A stretch of 64,000 bases of DNA from Flavobacterium sp. (GTDB taxonomy: Bacteria; Bacteroidota; Bacteroidia; Flavobacteriales; Flavobacteriaceae). Below the pieces are notes generated by a model. That model did not search any database. It worked only from the letters and a program-made list of their open reading frames with translations, and had not been told where the DNA came from. The stretch is from NCBI GenBank assembly GCA_014378065.1, contig JACMOK010000069.1, positions 1 through 64,000 of the forward strand. Direction: 5' to 3'. Each line of letters starts with the position of its first letter. Position 1 is the stretch's first letter. This document shows positions 38,250-47,184 of this stretch, one piece after another. The position numbers were made by a program, and so were the translations under genes.

Positions 38250-39494
38250 TTATTCGTCTCTAAGTGCTACAATCGGTTTTATTTTTGCTGCGCGATAAGC
38301 AGGGAAAAATCCGGCTAAAGCGCCGGCAAAAATTAATAAAAACAAGGTCGTTAGCGCCACATTAAAATCGACTTGCGGATTTAAAAAAAAATCGCTTTTT
38401 ATTTTCGGCCCCACTACCTCCAATAGCAGCAAGCTCATCAGCAGCCCAATGAATCCGGCTAATGTGGTAATGAAAATAGATTCGTGCAGAATCATTCCGA
38501 TAATAGAAAGGGGTGAAGCGCCCAATGCCTTCCTGATCCCGATTTCCTTAGTTCTTTCTTTAACGATGATTAGCATAATATTGCTTACGCCCACCACTCC
38601 TGCGATAATCGTACAAATGCCTACCCACCAAAAAAACAACCGGATATACAAATTCAGATCGTAAAACTGCTTTGCATCTTTAACAGAATTGTGAATTCCG
38701 ATGGCACTTTCGTCATCTGGAGCAATGGAGTTTTTACTTCTCAGCAACTGACCGAGCCCTTCTTCAAATTTATTGGCCGCTGCTAGTGCCTGGTCGTAAC
38801 TGTCGCTTTTTTTCATTGTGTAAAATAATACACTTACTTTATCTGCGGCACCGTATGCCTTTTGCATTGTGGTAAGAGGCATGTAAATTCGTGTCTCTTC
38901 TCGCTCTCCAGCAGGATCAACAAAAACGCCGACCACTTTAAAATTGATATTATTGACGGTGATTTCTTCCCCGATCGGGCTTTTTGTCTTGAATAAATCT
39001 TGCTTCATTTTCATGCCAATGACAGCTACCTTTTCATTATTCATCATATCATTGTTATTGATAAATCGGCCTTCGGCTATCGTCGCGTTTTCGATCGCTT
39101 GGTAATCCGGATACACCCCTCTATATTGGTAATTCCCAGTTTCTCTTCCATAAACTACAACGCCATTCCATTCGTTGAAAGTGGCTGCTTTTTTGTCTAA
39201 CTGCTCTTGATATTTCTGAACCGTAACCTCATAATCGCTATTGCGGAATTGAATTCGTCTGCCCGGATTGAGCCCTTTGTATTCTTTAGCAGTAGTACCC
39301 GACCAAACTTCGATGATTCCAGCTGCATCGCGTTCAAACTGTTTCTCAATTCCGTTTTGGAGGCCCTTACCCACCCCAAGCAGAATTACCAAAATAAAAA
39401 TTCCAGACGCCACGGAAATTCCAGTGAGAAAAGTTCTCAGTTTATTTTTGGCGATTGCCTCAAATATTTCCTGCCAGCGTTCAATATTAAACAT
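38250..39494 (-). CDS. ABC transporter permease (MacB/FtsX family)
   Basis: GVVGVSNIMLIIVKERTKEIGIRKALGASPLSIIGMILHESIFIT. Confidence 0.95.
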   Translation of the reverse strand: MFNIERWQEIFEAIAKNKLRTFLTGISVASGIFILVILLGVGKGLQNGIEKQFERDAAGIIEVWSGTTAKEYKGLNPGRRIQFRNSDYEVTVQKYQEQLDKKAATFNEWNGVVVYGRETGNYQYRGVYPDYQAIENATIAEGRFINNNDMMNNEKVAVIGMKMKQDLFKTKSPIGEEITVNNINFKVVGVFVDPAGEREETRIYMPLTTMQKAYGAADKVSVLFYTMKKSDSYDQALAAANKFEEGLGQLLRSKNSIAPDDESAIGIHNSVKDAKQFYDLNLYIRLFFWWVGICTIIAGVVGVSNIMLIIVKERTKEIGIRKALGASPLSIIGMILHESIFITTLAGFIGLLMSLLLLEVVGPKIKSDFFLNPQVDFNVALTTLFLLIFAGALAGFFPAYRAAKIKPIVALRDE

Positions 39495-40188
39495 AAGATG
39501 CAGCCCTTACTTGTTCTATTATTTTATCATCGATAATAAGACCATCTTTTAAAATGACATTTCTTTTGCACATTGCGGCAATATCCGGTTCGTGGGTAAC
39601 AATTAAGACAGTTTTTCCCTCATCATTGATGCCTTGAATTAATTCCATCACTTCGTAAGAGGTTCTGGTGTCTAAAGCACCGGTCGGCTCATCAGCCAGC
39701 AGTACTTTTGGATTGGAGGCCATCGCTCTAGCAATGGCAACGCGTTGTTTTTGGCCACCAGAAAGTTCATTTGGCAAGTGATGGGAATGCGAGGCAAGAC
39801 CTACTTTCTCAAGATAACTCATCGCAATTTCGTTGCGCTCTTTTCTTTTGATGCCTTGATAATATAGCGGCATGGCTACATTATCAAGTGCAGTTTTATA
39901 ATTGATCAAGTTGAAGGATTGAAATACAAAACCCAAAAATTTGTTGCGGTATTGGGAAGCGATCGTTTCGTTAAGATTTTTGATAGCCACGCCATCCAAA
40001 GCATAAGTTCCAGAGTCGGCTTCATCTAAAATTCCCAAAATGTTAAGTAAAGTTGATTTCCCTGATCCTGATGATCCCATTATGGCCACCAATTCTCCTT
40101 CTTTCACATTAAAATTAATCCCTTTTAATACATGCAGTTCCGAACTTCCCATCTTATAGGACTTGTGTAAGTCGTGTATTTGTATCAT
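39487..40188 (-). CDS. ABC transporter ATP-binding protein (LolD/MacB type)
   Basis: Walker A GSSGSGKST, signature LSGGQKQRVAIARA, Walker B VLLADEPTGALD; start MIQIHDLHKSYKMG. Confidence 0.97.
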   Translation of the reverse strand: MIQIHDLHKSYKMGSSELHVLKGINFNVKEGELVAIMGSSGSGKSTLLNILGILDEADSGTYALDGVAIKNLNETIASQYRNKFLGFVFQSFNLINYKTALDNVAMPLYYQGIKRKERNEIAMSYLEKVGLASHSHHLPNELSGGQKQRVAIARAMASNPKVLLADEPTGALDTRTSYEVMELIQGINDEGKTVLIVTHEPDIAAMCKRNVILKDGLIIDDKIIEQVRAASYV

Positions 40189-40361
40189 ATTTTTCGGATA
40201 ATTTTCTGACAATATTAACAATCTGCAAACGAAATTGTAATAAGGAAATGTTAATAAACCAAATCATTTTGTCGATAAGACATAATCGCAATCAATTTGT
40301 TACAAATGCAAAGAAATATATTGGGTTTGATTAGTTTTGCAAATAAATTTGATTTGAAGCC

Positions 40362-41759
40362 ATGTACAAAATATTTTACACTGTTTGTTGTTTTGCCTTG
40401 ATAGGCATGGCTCTGAGCTGCACGTCTTCTCAAAAAATTGCCGCGCTGAAACCCGAACCAGATGAGGCATCGCCTTTGCTTTATGACAATGCTGTTTCAT
40501 TTATTAATTTGCCAATCAAAATCAAACTTAAAGAAGTTGAAAACCAGACCAACAAGTTATTGACCGGACTGATCTATGAAGATACCAATATCGAAGACGA
40601 TGACTATGAAATAAAAATTTGGAAACTGGCGCCCATTTCAATTCAAAACGAAAAGGGTAAAATCAAGACGATCCTTCCGTTAAAAGCGTTTGTAAAGTAT
40701 CGGCTCGGAACCAATCGTTTCGGAATTTCACTTTACAATACCAGAGAATTTAATTTTAATGGCAACGTAACTTTAGTAAGCGACGTTAGTCTGACCAATT
40801 GGCAACTCATCAGCAGCACCGAACTCAAATCGCTCGATTGGAATGAAAGTCCTTCTGTCACTATTTTAGGAAAAGTGGTGCCGATTACCTATCTGATTAA
40901 TCCTGCAATACGGATTTTCAAATCAAGAATTGAAAAAAGCATTGATGATGCTATCGGAAAATCGATGGATTTTAAGCCAAACGTGCTGGAGGCACTCGAA
41001 AAAGTATGTATTCCTTTTGAAATGAGCAGCAACTACCAAAGCTGGCTTCGCGTGGCTCCTATTGAAATGTATACGACCAACGCAGCGCTACAAAAAGAAA
41101 TTATTACTTTCCAAATGGGCCTTAAATGCAATATAGAAACTTTGTTAGGTCAAAAGCCGTTAAGCAAATTTGACCGAAATAAAATGGTGTTAAAACCGGT
41201 ATCTAAAATGCCGCAACACATTAATGCAAATATTGTGGCGGTTTCTACTTATGAAGATGCTTCTCGTATTATGACAAAAAATTTTCATGGACAAGAATTT
41301 GGTTCTGGCAGCAAAAAAGTAACGGTTCAAAATGTAGCAATCTGGCACAAAGATGGCAAAATGATCATCGCATTGGATTTGTCAGGAAGCTTAAACGGAA
41401 AAATTTATCTTGCCGGTTTTCCGCAGTACAATCAACAATCAAAAGAGATTTACTTTGACCGACTCGATTATGCCATCGATACCAAAAGCCGTTTGCTGCG
41501 TTCTGCGAATTGGCTGGTACAAGGGTATGTTTTAAGAAAGATTCAAGAAAGTTGTCGTTACTCTATCCAACCCAATTTAGAGGAAGGAAAACAAAATATA
41601 TTGCCTTATTTAAAGAACTATTCTCCTATTCCGGGCGTTTTTGTAAACGGTGTCATAGAAAATATTGAATTTCAAAAAATCCAGTTGACCAATAAAGCGA
41701 TAATTGCCTTTATACAGGTCAATGGCGAAGTCAACATTACGGTAGACGGACTGCGGTAA
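40362..41759 (+). CDS. DUF4403 family protein (lipoprotein)
   Basis: MYKIFYTVCCFALIGMALSCTSSQK lipobox; 465 aa; INLPIKIKLKEVENQTNKLLTGLIYEDTNIEDDDYEIKIWKLAPI. Confidence 0.85.
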   Translation: MYKIFYTVCCFALIGMALSCTSSQKIAALKPEPDEASPLLYDNAVSFINLPIKIKLKEVENQTNKLLTGLIYEDTNIEDDDYEIKIWKLAPISIQNEKGKIKTILPLKAFVKYRLGTNRFGISLYNTREFNFNGNVTLVSDVSLTNWQLISSTELKSLDWNESPSVTILGKVVPITYLINPAIRIFKSRIEKSIDDAIGKSMDFKPNVLEALEKVCIPFEMSSNYQSWLRVAPIEMYTTNAALQKEIITFQMGLKCNIETLLGQKPLSKFDRNKMVLKPVSKMPQHINANIVAVSTYEDASRIMTKNFHGQEFGSGSKKVTVQNVAIWHKDGKMIIALDLSGSLNGKIYLAGFPQYNQQSKEIYFDRLDYAIDTKSRLLRSANWLVQGYVLRKIQESCRYSIQPNLEEGKQNILPYLKNYSPIPGVFVNGVIENIEFQKIQLTNKAIIAFIQVNGEVNITVDGLR

Positions 41760-41762
41760 AAC

Positions 41763-42032
41763 TCAATTCTTTTTCTTGTTCAATCTGTAAACGGCATATC
41801 CGATTCCGCCAACCAATATGTATGGTATCACCATCAGGTAAACAATACCATCATTTACGGCTTGCGCTTTCTGCGCGTTCCCCTCGCTTTCTAATGCGGC
41901 TCGACACATAGCACACTGGGCGTTTGCCGCGAGAGAAAACAAAAACAGACAAAGTGCAACAATGGCTGTCGCGATTTTGTTTAAACACAGATTACTGCGC
42001 TTCGTGTTGTATTTCGGGCTTTTAATGGGCAT
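41763..42032 (-). CDS. Small membrane protein with CAMC motif in cox-assembly cluster
   Basis: 89 aa; leader LFLFSLAANAQCAMCRAALESEG and C-terminal TM. Confidence 0.75.
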   Translation of the reverse strand: MPIKSPKYNTKRSNLCLNKIATAIVALCLFLFSLAANAQCAMCRAALESEGNAQKAQAVNDGIVYLMVIPYILVGGIGYAVYRLNKKKN

Positions 42033-42606
42033 AATACGGCGCGATCATTTCGTATACAATAACACCCGTTACAGCAACATACAACCAAATGGGGAATGTA
42101 ATTTTTGCTATTTTTTTATGGCGATCAAATCTTTGTGCCAGTGCCCTGACGTAAGTAATCAGTACCAAAGGAATAATCGCAATCGATAAGATAATATGGG
42201 AAATTAACAGCATCAAATAAAGGTATCTGGTTACACCTAAGTTAATGTTTTCGGATAAATCCAATATGCCATTGTGATTCGTATCTCCAAAAACCGTCGA
42301 TTCAGCCGACATGTGATAGGCTATATACATACCTAAAAAGAGTACTGAAAGTGTGATGGCAAGACCCATGAGATTTTCATGAAGTTCTCGTTTTCCATTT
42401 TTAATGGCAAGAACTGCGGCGACTAAAACCACGGCTGTAATGCCATTAATGGTTGCATAAATGGGTGGTAAAAAAGAAAGTGGCACCACCTCATAGCCAA
42501 AATCCTTTAGTCTGACTCCAAATAAAAGCGCCACCGTTAGCGGAATGGCAATAGATATAATTATAATCCACTTATTGTACTTTTGCTCTACTGAATTGTC
42601 TTCCAT
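42022..42606 (-). CDS. DUF420 domain-containing protein (CtaM-like)
   Basis: Multi-TM protein, FLPPIYATINGITAVVLVAAVLAIKNGKRELHENLMGLAITLSVLFLGMYIAYH. Confidence 0.88.
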   Translation of the reverse strand: MEDNSVEQKYNKWIIIISIAIPLTVALLFGVRLKDFGYEVVPLSFLPPIYATINGITAVVLVAAVLAIKNGKRELHENLMGLAITLSVLFLGMYIAYHMSAESTVFGDTNHNGILDLSENINLGVTRYLYLMLLISHIILSIAIIPLVLITYVRALAQRFDRHKKIAKITFPIWLYVAVTGVIVYEMIAPYYAH

Positions 42607-43292
42607 TATTCTTCTAATAAAATTGCTATGTCCTGTTGAATGGCTTTAACCCCTTCTTTTTCTATCCCATCATAATATAAAATCGGATTGCCATACTCGT
42701 CTTTACGGCAACGAATATTTCCATTCTTATCGATTAACGCAAACAAACCTGAGTGTTCAAATCCGCCATTTACTTTGCTATTTTCGCCGGCATACAAGTT
42801 AAACCCTTTGTTGGCAAGGGCATAAATGTAATTTTTATCTCCGGTTAAAAAATGCCAATTCGAAGATTTGACACCAAGTAGTTCCGCATGTGCCTTTAAC
42901 ACTTCAGAAGAGTCATGCTCGGGATCAATAGTAATAGAGACAAGCCCGAAATTAGGATTGCCAAAAAACTTATTTTGTATGGCAACCATGTTGCGGTTCA
43001 TTTTTGGGCAGATGGATGGGCAAGTGGAAAAGAAAAATTCTAAAACATATACTTTGCCTTTATAGTCAGCATTGGTGATGGGATTATTGTTTTGATCTGT
43101 TAACTTAAATTGCGGTACTGGACCAATCTTCATCAATTTTTCATCCACTTTGCCGTGATTGGAAATATTGTCCAAACGGTCACCTTTAACGATGTCATTG
43201 ATTTTAATCCTGTTGATGATTTTCGGAATTGCATAAATTCCGAAAAGAAGTATGATCAATGAAATGCCGATATAGGATTTATTTTTTAGCAT
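42606..43292 (-). CDS. SCO family protein (SCO1/SenC copper chaperone)
   Basis: FFFSTCPSICPKMNRNMVAIQ; FGLVSITIDPEHDSSEVLKAHAELLGV. Confidence 0.93.
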   Translation of the reverse strand: MLKNKSYIGISLIILLFGIYAIPKIINRIKINDIVKGDRLDNISNHGKVDEKLMKIGPVPQFKLTDQNNNPITNADYKGKVYVLEFFFSTCPSICPKMNRNMVAIQNKFFGNPNFGLVSITIDPEHDSSEVLKAHAELLGVKSSNWHFLTGDKNYIYALANKGFNLYAGENSKVNGGFEHSGLFALIDKNGNIRCRKDEYGNPILYYDGIEKEGVKAIQQDIAILLEE

Positions 43293-43299
43293 GATATCA

Positions 43300-43938
43300 T
43301 TAAATTTGGCGGTCGGCATTGTTTCTTTTGAGTGCCAGACGGTATTCAGCAAGAATTACTTTAACATCATCGGTCATTTCATTGTATAAGTCGGACGGAG
43401 ATGATGTATTATAGCCCTCTTTGTATTCGTCTTTATCCTTTCGACCGCGCAGGTTCCTTTTTTTGTCAATGATAAAAACGTTTGGGCTTCCAAAGTCGCT
43501 GCCCAATTTTCCCTTCAATTTTAAAGTGTTATAATAGGCTTGAATGTCTGAGACTGGTGCAAAAACAAACAACCATTTAGATTCATTCGTAAGATCAGCC
43601 AAGCCTTTCAAGATTTCCTTTACCTGATTTTCTGAACCCTCGGGTGCAATCATTACAAACTGAAAGTCTTTAAAATCCCTATTTTTATTGTATATCTTCT
43701 GATTGAGATTAAAATAATTTCCTTTGTTATACAAAATATTGTTTCCGGTAAATCCGAGAATAGTAATTTTATTATTTAAAGAAACGCTTTTTCCGTCTAA
43801 AGAATTCCAGCGTCCCAAATCTGGAATTGTTTTGGTTACTGTTGGTAAAAACATAAAGCTGTTAACCCCGGTAGCAAAAAAAAGATATGCGACAATCGGA
43901 AAGATAAACAGGAAAAATAAAACGAAATTTTTTTTCAT
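43300..43938 (-). CDS. Cysteine-free SCO/thioredoxin-fold-like membrane protein
   Basis: N-terminal TM; VFIIDKKRNLRGRKDKDEYKEGYNT resembles the SCO C-terminal region; no Cys in the translation. Confidence 0.65.
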   Translation of the reverse strand: MKKNFVLFFLFIFPIVAYLFFATGVNSFMFLPTVTKTIPDLGRWNSLDGKSVSLNNKITILGFTGNNILYNKGNYFNLNQKIYNKNRDFKDFQFVMIAPEGSENQVKEILKGLADLTNESKWLFVFAPVSDIQAYYNTLKLKGKLGSDFGSPNVFIIDKKRNLRGRKDKDEYKEGYNTSSPSDLYNEMTDDVKVILAEYRLALKRNNADRQI

Positions 43939-43970
43939 TTTGAGGAATGCCAGATTACGGTACAAAAATA

Positions 43971-44002
43971 AAAAAAAGGCACGCAGTGCGTACCCTTTTT
44001 GT
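43971..44002 (-). terminator. Rho-independent terminator after COX4-like gene
   Basis: Minus strand AAAAAGGGTACGCACTGCGTGCCTTTTTTTT. Confidence 0.8.
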
Positions 44003-44016
44003 GAATTAATATGGTG

Positions 44017-44367
44017 TTAAAAATTCCATTTTATGGTAGAACTTTTAAAAACTTCGCAGATATAATCCGCTTCAACTAAAAGTATAAAAAGTAAGTACAA
44101 TACTAAAAAAATTATCGGCGCCACGACGGTCCATCGCAAACTGGTTTTTTCGCCTTCCATGTGCATAAAAGCCCAAACAATATAATAGGCCTTAAAAATG
44201 GTTAGGATAATAAAAATCCAATTTAATAAGTTCATGCTTAGAAAATTGTTCATATGCAAAACATCTGGCTTCTTAATTCCAAGAAAAACTTCAACGATGG
44301 TAACCGCGGAAAGAATTCCAAAAACCAACCAAATTCTTTTTAAATTAGAAACGTGCTCGTGAGACAT
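44017..44367 (-). CDS. Cytochrome C oxidase subunit IV family protein
   Basis: 116 aa, three TM helices, IVWAFMHMEGEKTSLRWTVVAPIIFLVLYLLFILLVEADYI; located in a cox cluster. Confidence 0.88.
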   Translation of the reverse strand: MSHEHVSNLKRIWLVFGILSAVTIVEVFLGIKKPDVLHMNNFLSMNLLNWIFIILTIFKAYYIVWAFMHMEGEKTSLRWTVVAPIIFLVLYLLFILLVEADYICEVFKSSTIKWNF

Positions 44368-44386
44368 AATATAGTGACTTTAAAAA

Positions 44387-45415
44387 TTAGACCAAGTAGA
44401 AGAAAGTAAAGACAAATACCCAAACCAAATCGACAAAGTGCCAGTACAATCCTACCTTTTCAACCATCTCATAACTTCTTCTTTTATCGTAGGTGCCGAT
44501 GAGCACATTGAAGAAAATGATAATATTGATCATCACTCCTGAAAAAACGTGGAAACCGTGGAAACCTGTGATAAAGAAAAAGAAATCTGCAAACAACTTA
44601 CTTCCGTACTCATTTCGTACCAGGTTAGCACCTTCTACGACCACGCTGGCATTGGCCAATCGAATTTCAGATTCTGCTCGGGTCAAAACCGTTTTATGTT
44701 TGTGGTGGCTTAAGGCATGGTCAATTTTGAGATCGTTTTTCACCGACGCATCATCCTTGTAAACTACTTCGGTTCGCACTAAAATTTCTGGATGAGCCTT
44801 AAAACCCGCTTGCACCTCCGCCACAGTAAAGTTTGGTAAAGCTGCTTCTTCCATAAACCATCGGCCTTTATTTTGTTCTAAACGTTCTCTTTGTTTAGGC
44901 AAAGTCGCTGCAAAATCTTCCAACTTAACTCTTTTGCCCGTTTGATCTACAAATTGAAGCAAGCTTCCTCCTTTAGTTTCGATAGCGCCATATTCTCCAT
45001 GAATGAAATTTTTCCATTCCCAGGCCTGAGAACCAACGAAAATAAAACCTCCAATAATGGTTAAAAACATATAAAAAGCAACTTTGCTTTTGTTCATATT
45101 ATGGCCGGCATCTACAGCCAAAACCATTGTAACGGAGGAAAAAATCAGGATAAATGTCATCAATGCGACATAATACATAGGAGCAGAAACGCCATGCATA
45201 AATGGAAAGTGGGTAAATACCTCGTCGGCCAAGGGCCAAGTATCGATAAATTTAAATCTTGAAAAACCGTATGCAGCTAAAAATCCTGAGAAAGTCAAGG
45301 CATCTGATACTATAAAAAACCACATCATTAATTTGCCGTAACTCGCCCCAAAAGGCTCATTGCCGCCATTCCACGTTTGCTGTTCACTGTTTGCAGTAGT
45401 AACTGTCGATCCCAT
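44387..45415 (-). CDS. Cytochrome c oxidase subunit 3 with large soluble insertion
   Basis: COX3 helices and C-terminal FFFITGFHGFHVFSGVMINIIIFF...VGLYWHFVDLVWVFVFTFFYLV. Confidence 0.93.
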   Translation of the reverse strand: MGSTVTTANSEQQTWNGGNEPFGASYGKLMMWFFIVSDALTFSGFLAAYGFSRFKFIDTWPLADEVFTHFPFMHGVSAPMYYVALMTFILIFSSVTMVLAVDAGHNMNKSKVAFYMFLTIIGGFIFVGSQAWEWKNFIHGEYGAIETKGGSLLQFVDQTGKRVKLEDFAATLPKQRERLEQNKGRWFMEEAALPNFTVAEVQAGFKAHPEILVRTEVVYKDDASVKNDLKIDHALSHHKHKTVLTRAESEIRLANASVVVEGANLVRNEYGSKLFADFFFFITGFHGFHVFSGVMINIIIFFNVLIGTYDKRRSYEMVEKVGLYWHFVDLVWVFVFTFFYLV

Positions 45416-45457
45416 AAAAGTTATTCGTTAAAAAGTTCCCAAATTTACGTTTTTTTC

Positions 45458-46051
45458 TTATTTAAAGAAATATAAAAATAAAAACAAATAAACCCATAAT
45501 AAATCCAGAAAGTGCCAATACATCGCACCTAACTCAATTCCAAGGGTTTGAGATGAATTGTATTTTTGTTTAAAATGATTATAAATTATAATAAGAAGTG
45601 AAATCAATCCGCCGGCAAGATGCACCAAATGGACTAACGTTACCACATAGAGAAAAGTAGTTGTAATTGAACTAGCACTTCCTGTAAAATAATACCCTTT
45701 CGCAACGATTTGTCCGAACCCAGCAAACTGCAAAATGACAAACAAAATACCAAGCGCTAAAGTAGCTAAAAGATATGAAGTTACAGCACTTCTTTGGTCT
45801 TTTTGCACTGCCTTTTTTGCCAAATAAAACGTAAGACTGCATCCAATAATTACTGCAGTACTAAAGAAAAAGGGCAGCGGCAATTGAAAATCTTTCAACC
45901 AGTCAGTCCTCGATTTACTTACTACAAAAGCACTTGTCAATCCGGCAAACATCATTGTCATACTCACCATTGCAAACAACAAAATCAATTTATAAGACCT
46001 GTCACTTCTTAATTTATACTCTTGGGCGGTCATTCTTTCTTCAACCATCAT
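45458..46051 (-). CDS. Cytochrome c oxidase subunit 3 (second COX3-family protein)
   Basis: YVVTLVHLVHLAGGLISLLIIIYNHF...ELGAMYWHFLDLLWVYLFLFLYFFK. Confidence 0.93.
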   Translation of the reverse strand: MMVEERMTAQEYKLRSDRSYKLILLFAMVSMTMMFAGLTSAFVVSKSRTDWLKDFQLPLPFFFSTAVIIGCSLTFYLAKKAVQKDQRSAVTSYLLATLALGILFVILQFAGFGQIVAKGYYFTGSASSITTTFLYVVTLVHLVHLAGGLISLLIIIYNHFKQKYNSSQTLGIELGAMYWHFLDLLWVYLFLFLYFFK

Positions 46052-46977
46052 CGTAAAAATTTATCTAAAATGTATACTACTTGTAAAATCGTGATATAAG
46101 AAACGCTGACCAACATTAGCGTTCTGGCTGCTTTGGCTGTACGTAACTGGTACAACCGCACTGCATAAAACAACATCCAAAGCCCTAGCAGCAAAACGAC
46201 ACCAGCCGTTAAAGGTGTAATGTGTAAACTTCCGGTATATCCTAATGCGGGCAAAAGCGAAGCAATAATGAGCCAGACAGTATATAAAATAACCTGTAAA
46301 GCAGTCGATTTGTCTTTTTTTCCGGAAGGCAACATAAAAAAACCTGCCTTTTCATAATCTTCATACAAAAACCATCCAATAGCCCAAAAGTGCGGGAACT
46401 GCCAAAAAAACTGTATCAAAAATAAGGTTCCTGCTTCTATGCCAAAATTTCCCGTAGCAGCAACCCACCCCAACATGAAAGGAATGGCGCCAGGAAAAGC
46501 ACCTACAAAAACCGATAAAGAAGTCATCGTTTTTAAGGGCGTGTAAACACTCGTGTATAAAAAAATGGAAATTGCGCCGAACATCGCGGTTACGGGATTG
46601 ATCGCATACAATATTGCTATGCCAATAATTGTTAAAACAGCGGCAATAACTAGAGCAGTGTTCGCCGACATTCTTCCCGCCGGCACCGGTCGATTTTTGG
46701 TGCGGTCCATGAGCGCATCCAAGTCTTTTTCGATAACCTGATTAAAAGCGTTTGAGGCACCAACCATACAGTAGCCTCCGACGGCTAATTTTATTAGAAC
46801 AACCCAGCCTGCAATGTTAAAGTCAACCACCCCCAGCATAAATCCAGCCAGTGAGGAAAAGACAACACTGACCGCCAGTCTGGCTTTAGTGATTTCGAGA
46901 AAATCAATATAAACGGATTTTAAGGAAAGGGTATTTGCAGTTGCGCTCAAGGTGTAATTTATATTTTTCAATCCCAA
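46048..46977 (-). CDS. ctaB: Heme o synthase (protoheme IX farnesyltransferase)
   Basis: GASNAFNQVIEKDLDALMDRTKNRPVPAGRMS; VFVGAFPGAIPFMLGWVAATG. Confidence 0.96.
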   Translation of the reverse strand: MGLKNINYTLSATANTLSLKSVYIDFLEITKARLAVSVVFSSLAGFMLGVVDFNIAGWVVLIKLAVGGYCMVGASNAFNQVIEKDLDALMDRTKNRPVPAGRMSANTALVIAAVLTIIGIAILYAINPVTAMFGAISIFLYTSVYTPLKTMTSLSVFVGAFPGAIPFMLGWVAATGNFGIEAGTLFLIQFFWQFPHFWAIGWFLYEDYEKAGFFMLPSGKKDKSTALQVILYTVWLIIASLLPALGYTGSLHITPLTAGVVLLLGLWMLFYAVRLYQLRTAKAARTLMLVSVSYITILQVVYILDKFLR

Positions 46978-46991
46978 GGTTTCTTGAACTG

Positions 46992-47023
46992 CAAATGTAC
47001 TTCATAGTTGGGGATTTGACAAA
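46992..47023 (-). promoter_or_regulatory. Bacteroidota-type promoter for ctaB-cox operon
   Basis: Minus strand TTTG (47023-47020) - 20 nt - TACATTTG (46999-46992); very short leader to ATG 46977. Confidence 0.6.
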
Positions 47024-47072
47024 AAACAATTCATAAAAATAAAGCCAAAATAAAACCGAGTATTTGTTTTTC

Positions 47073-47175
47073 TGCATCTATTTCCTGCTTTCCGCTGCAA
47101 TTCCCGGGCAAGAAAAATTAGATTTGGCTATCTATTTTTTCTTGCCCGGGAGATTTTCACTTCAATCAGGGCTAG
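47073..47175 (+). repeat. Interspersed palindromic element, copy B
   Basis: CTATTTCCTGCTTTCCGCTGCAAT-TCCCGGGCAAGAAAAA...TTTTTCTTGCCCGGGA-GATTTTCACTTCAATCAGGGCTAG; 16-bp perfect stem. Confidence 0.8.
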
Positions 47176-47184
47176 GCTTACTTA

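Noticed and set aside
40296-40339. TTTG...TAGTTTTG as promoter for the DUF4403 gene
   Set aside because: Spacer of about 32 nt is too long for the Bacteroidota consensus; not reported as a feature.
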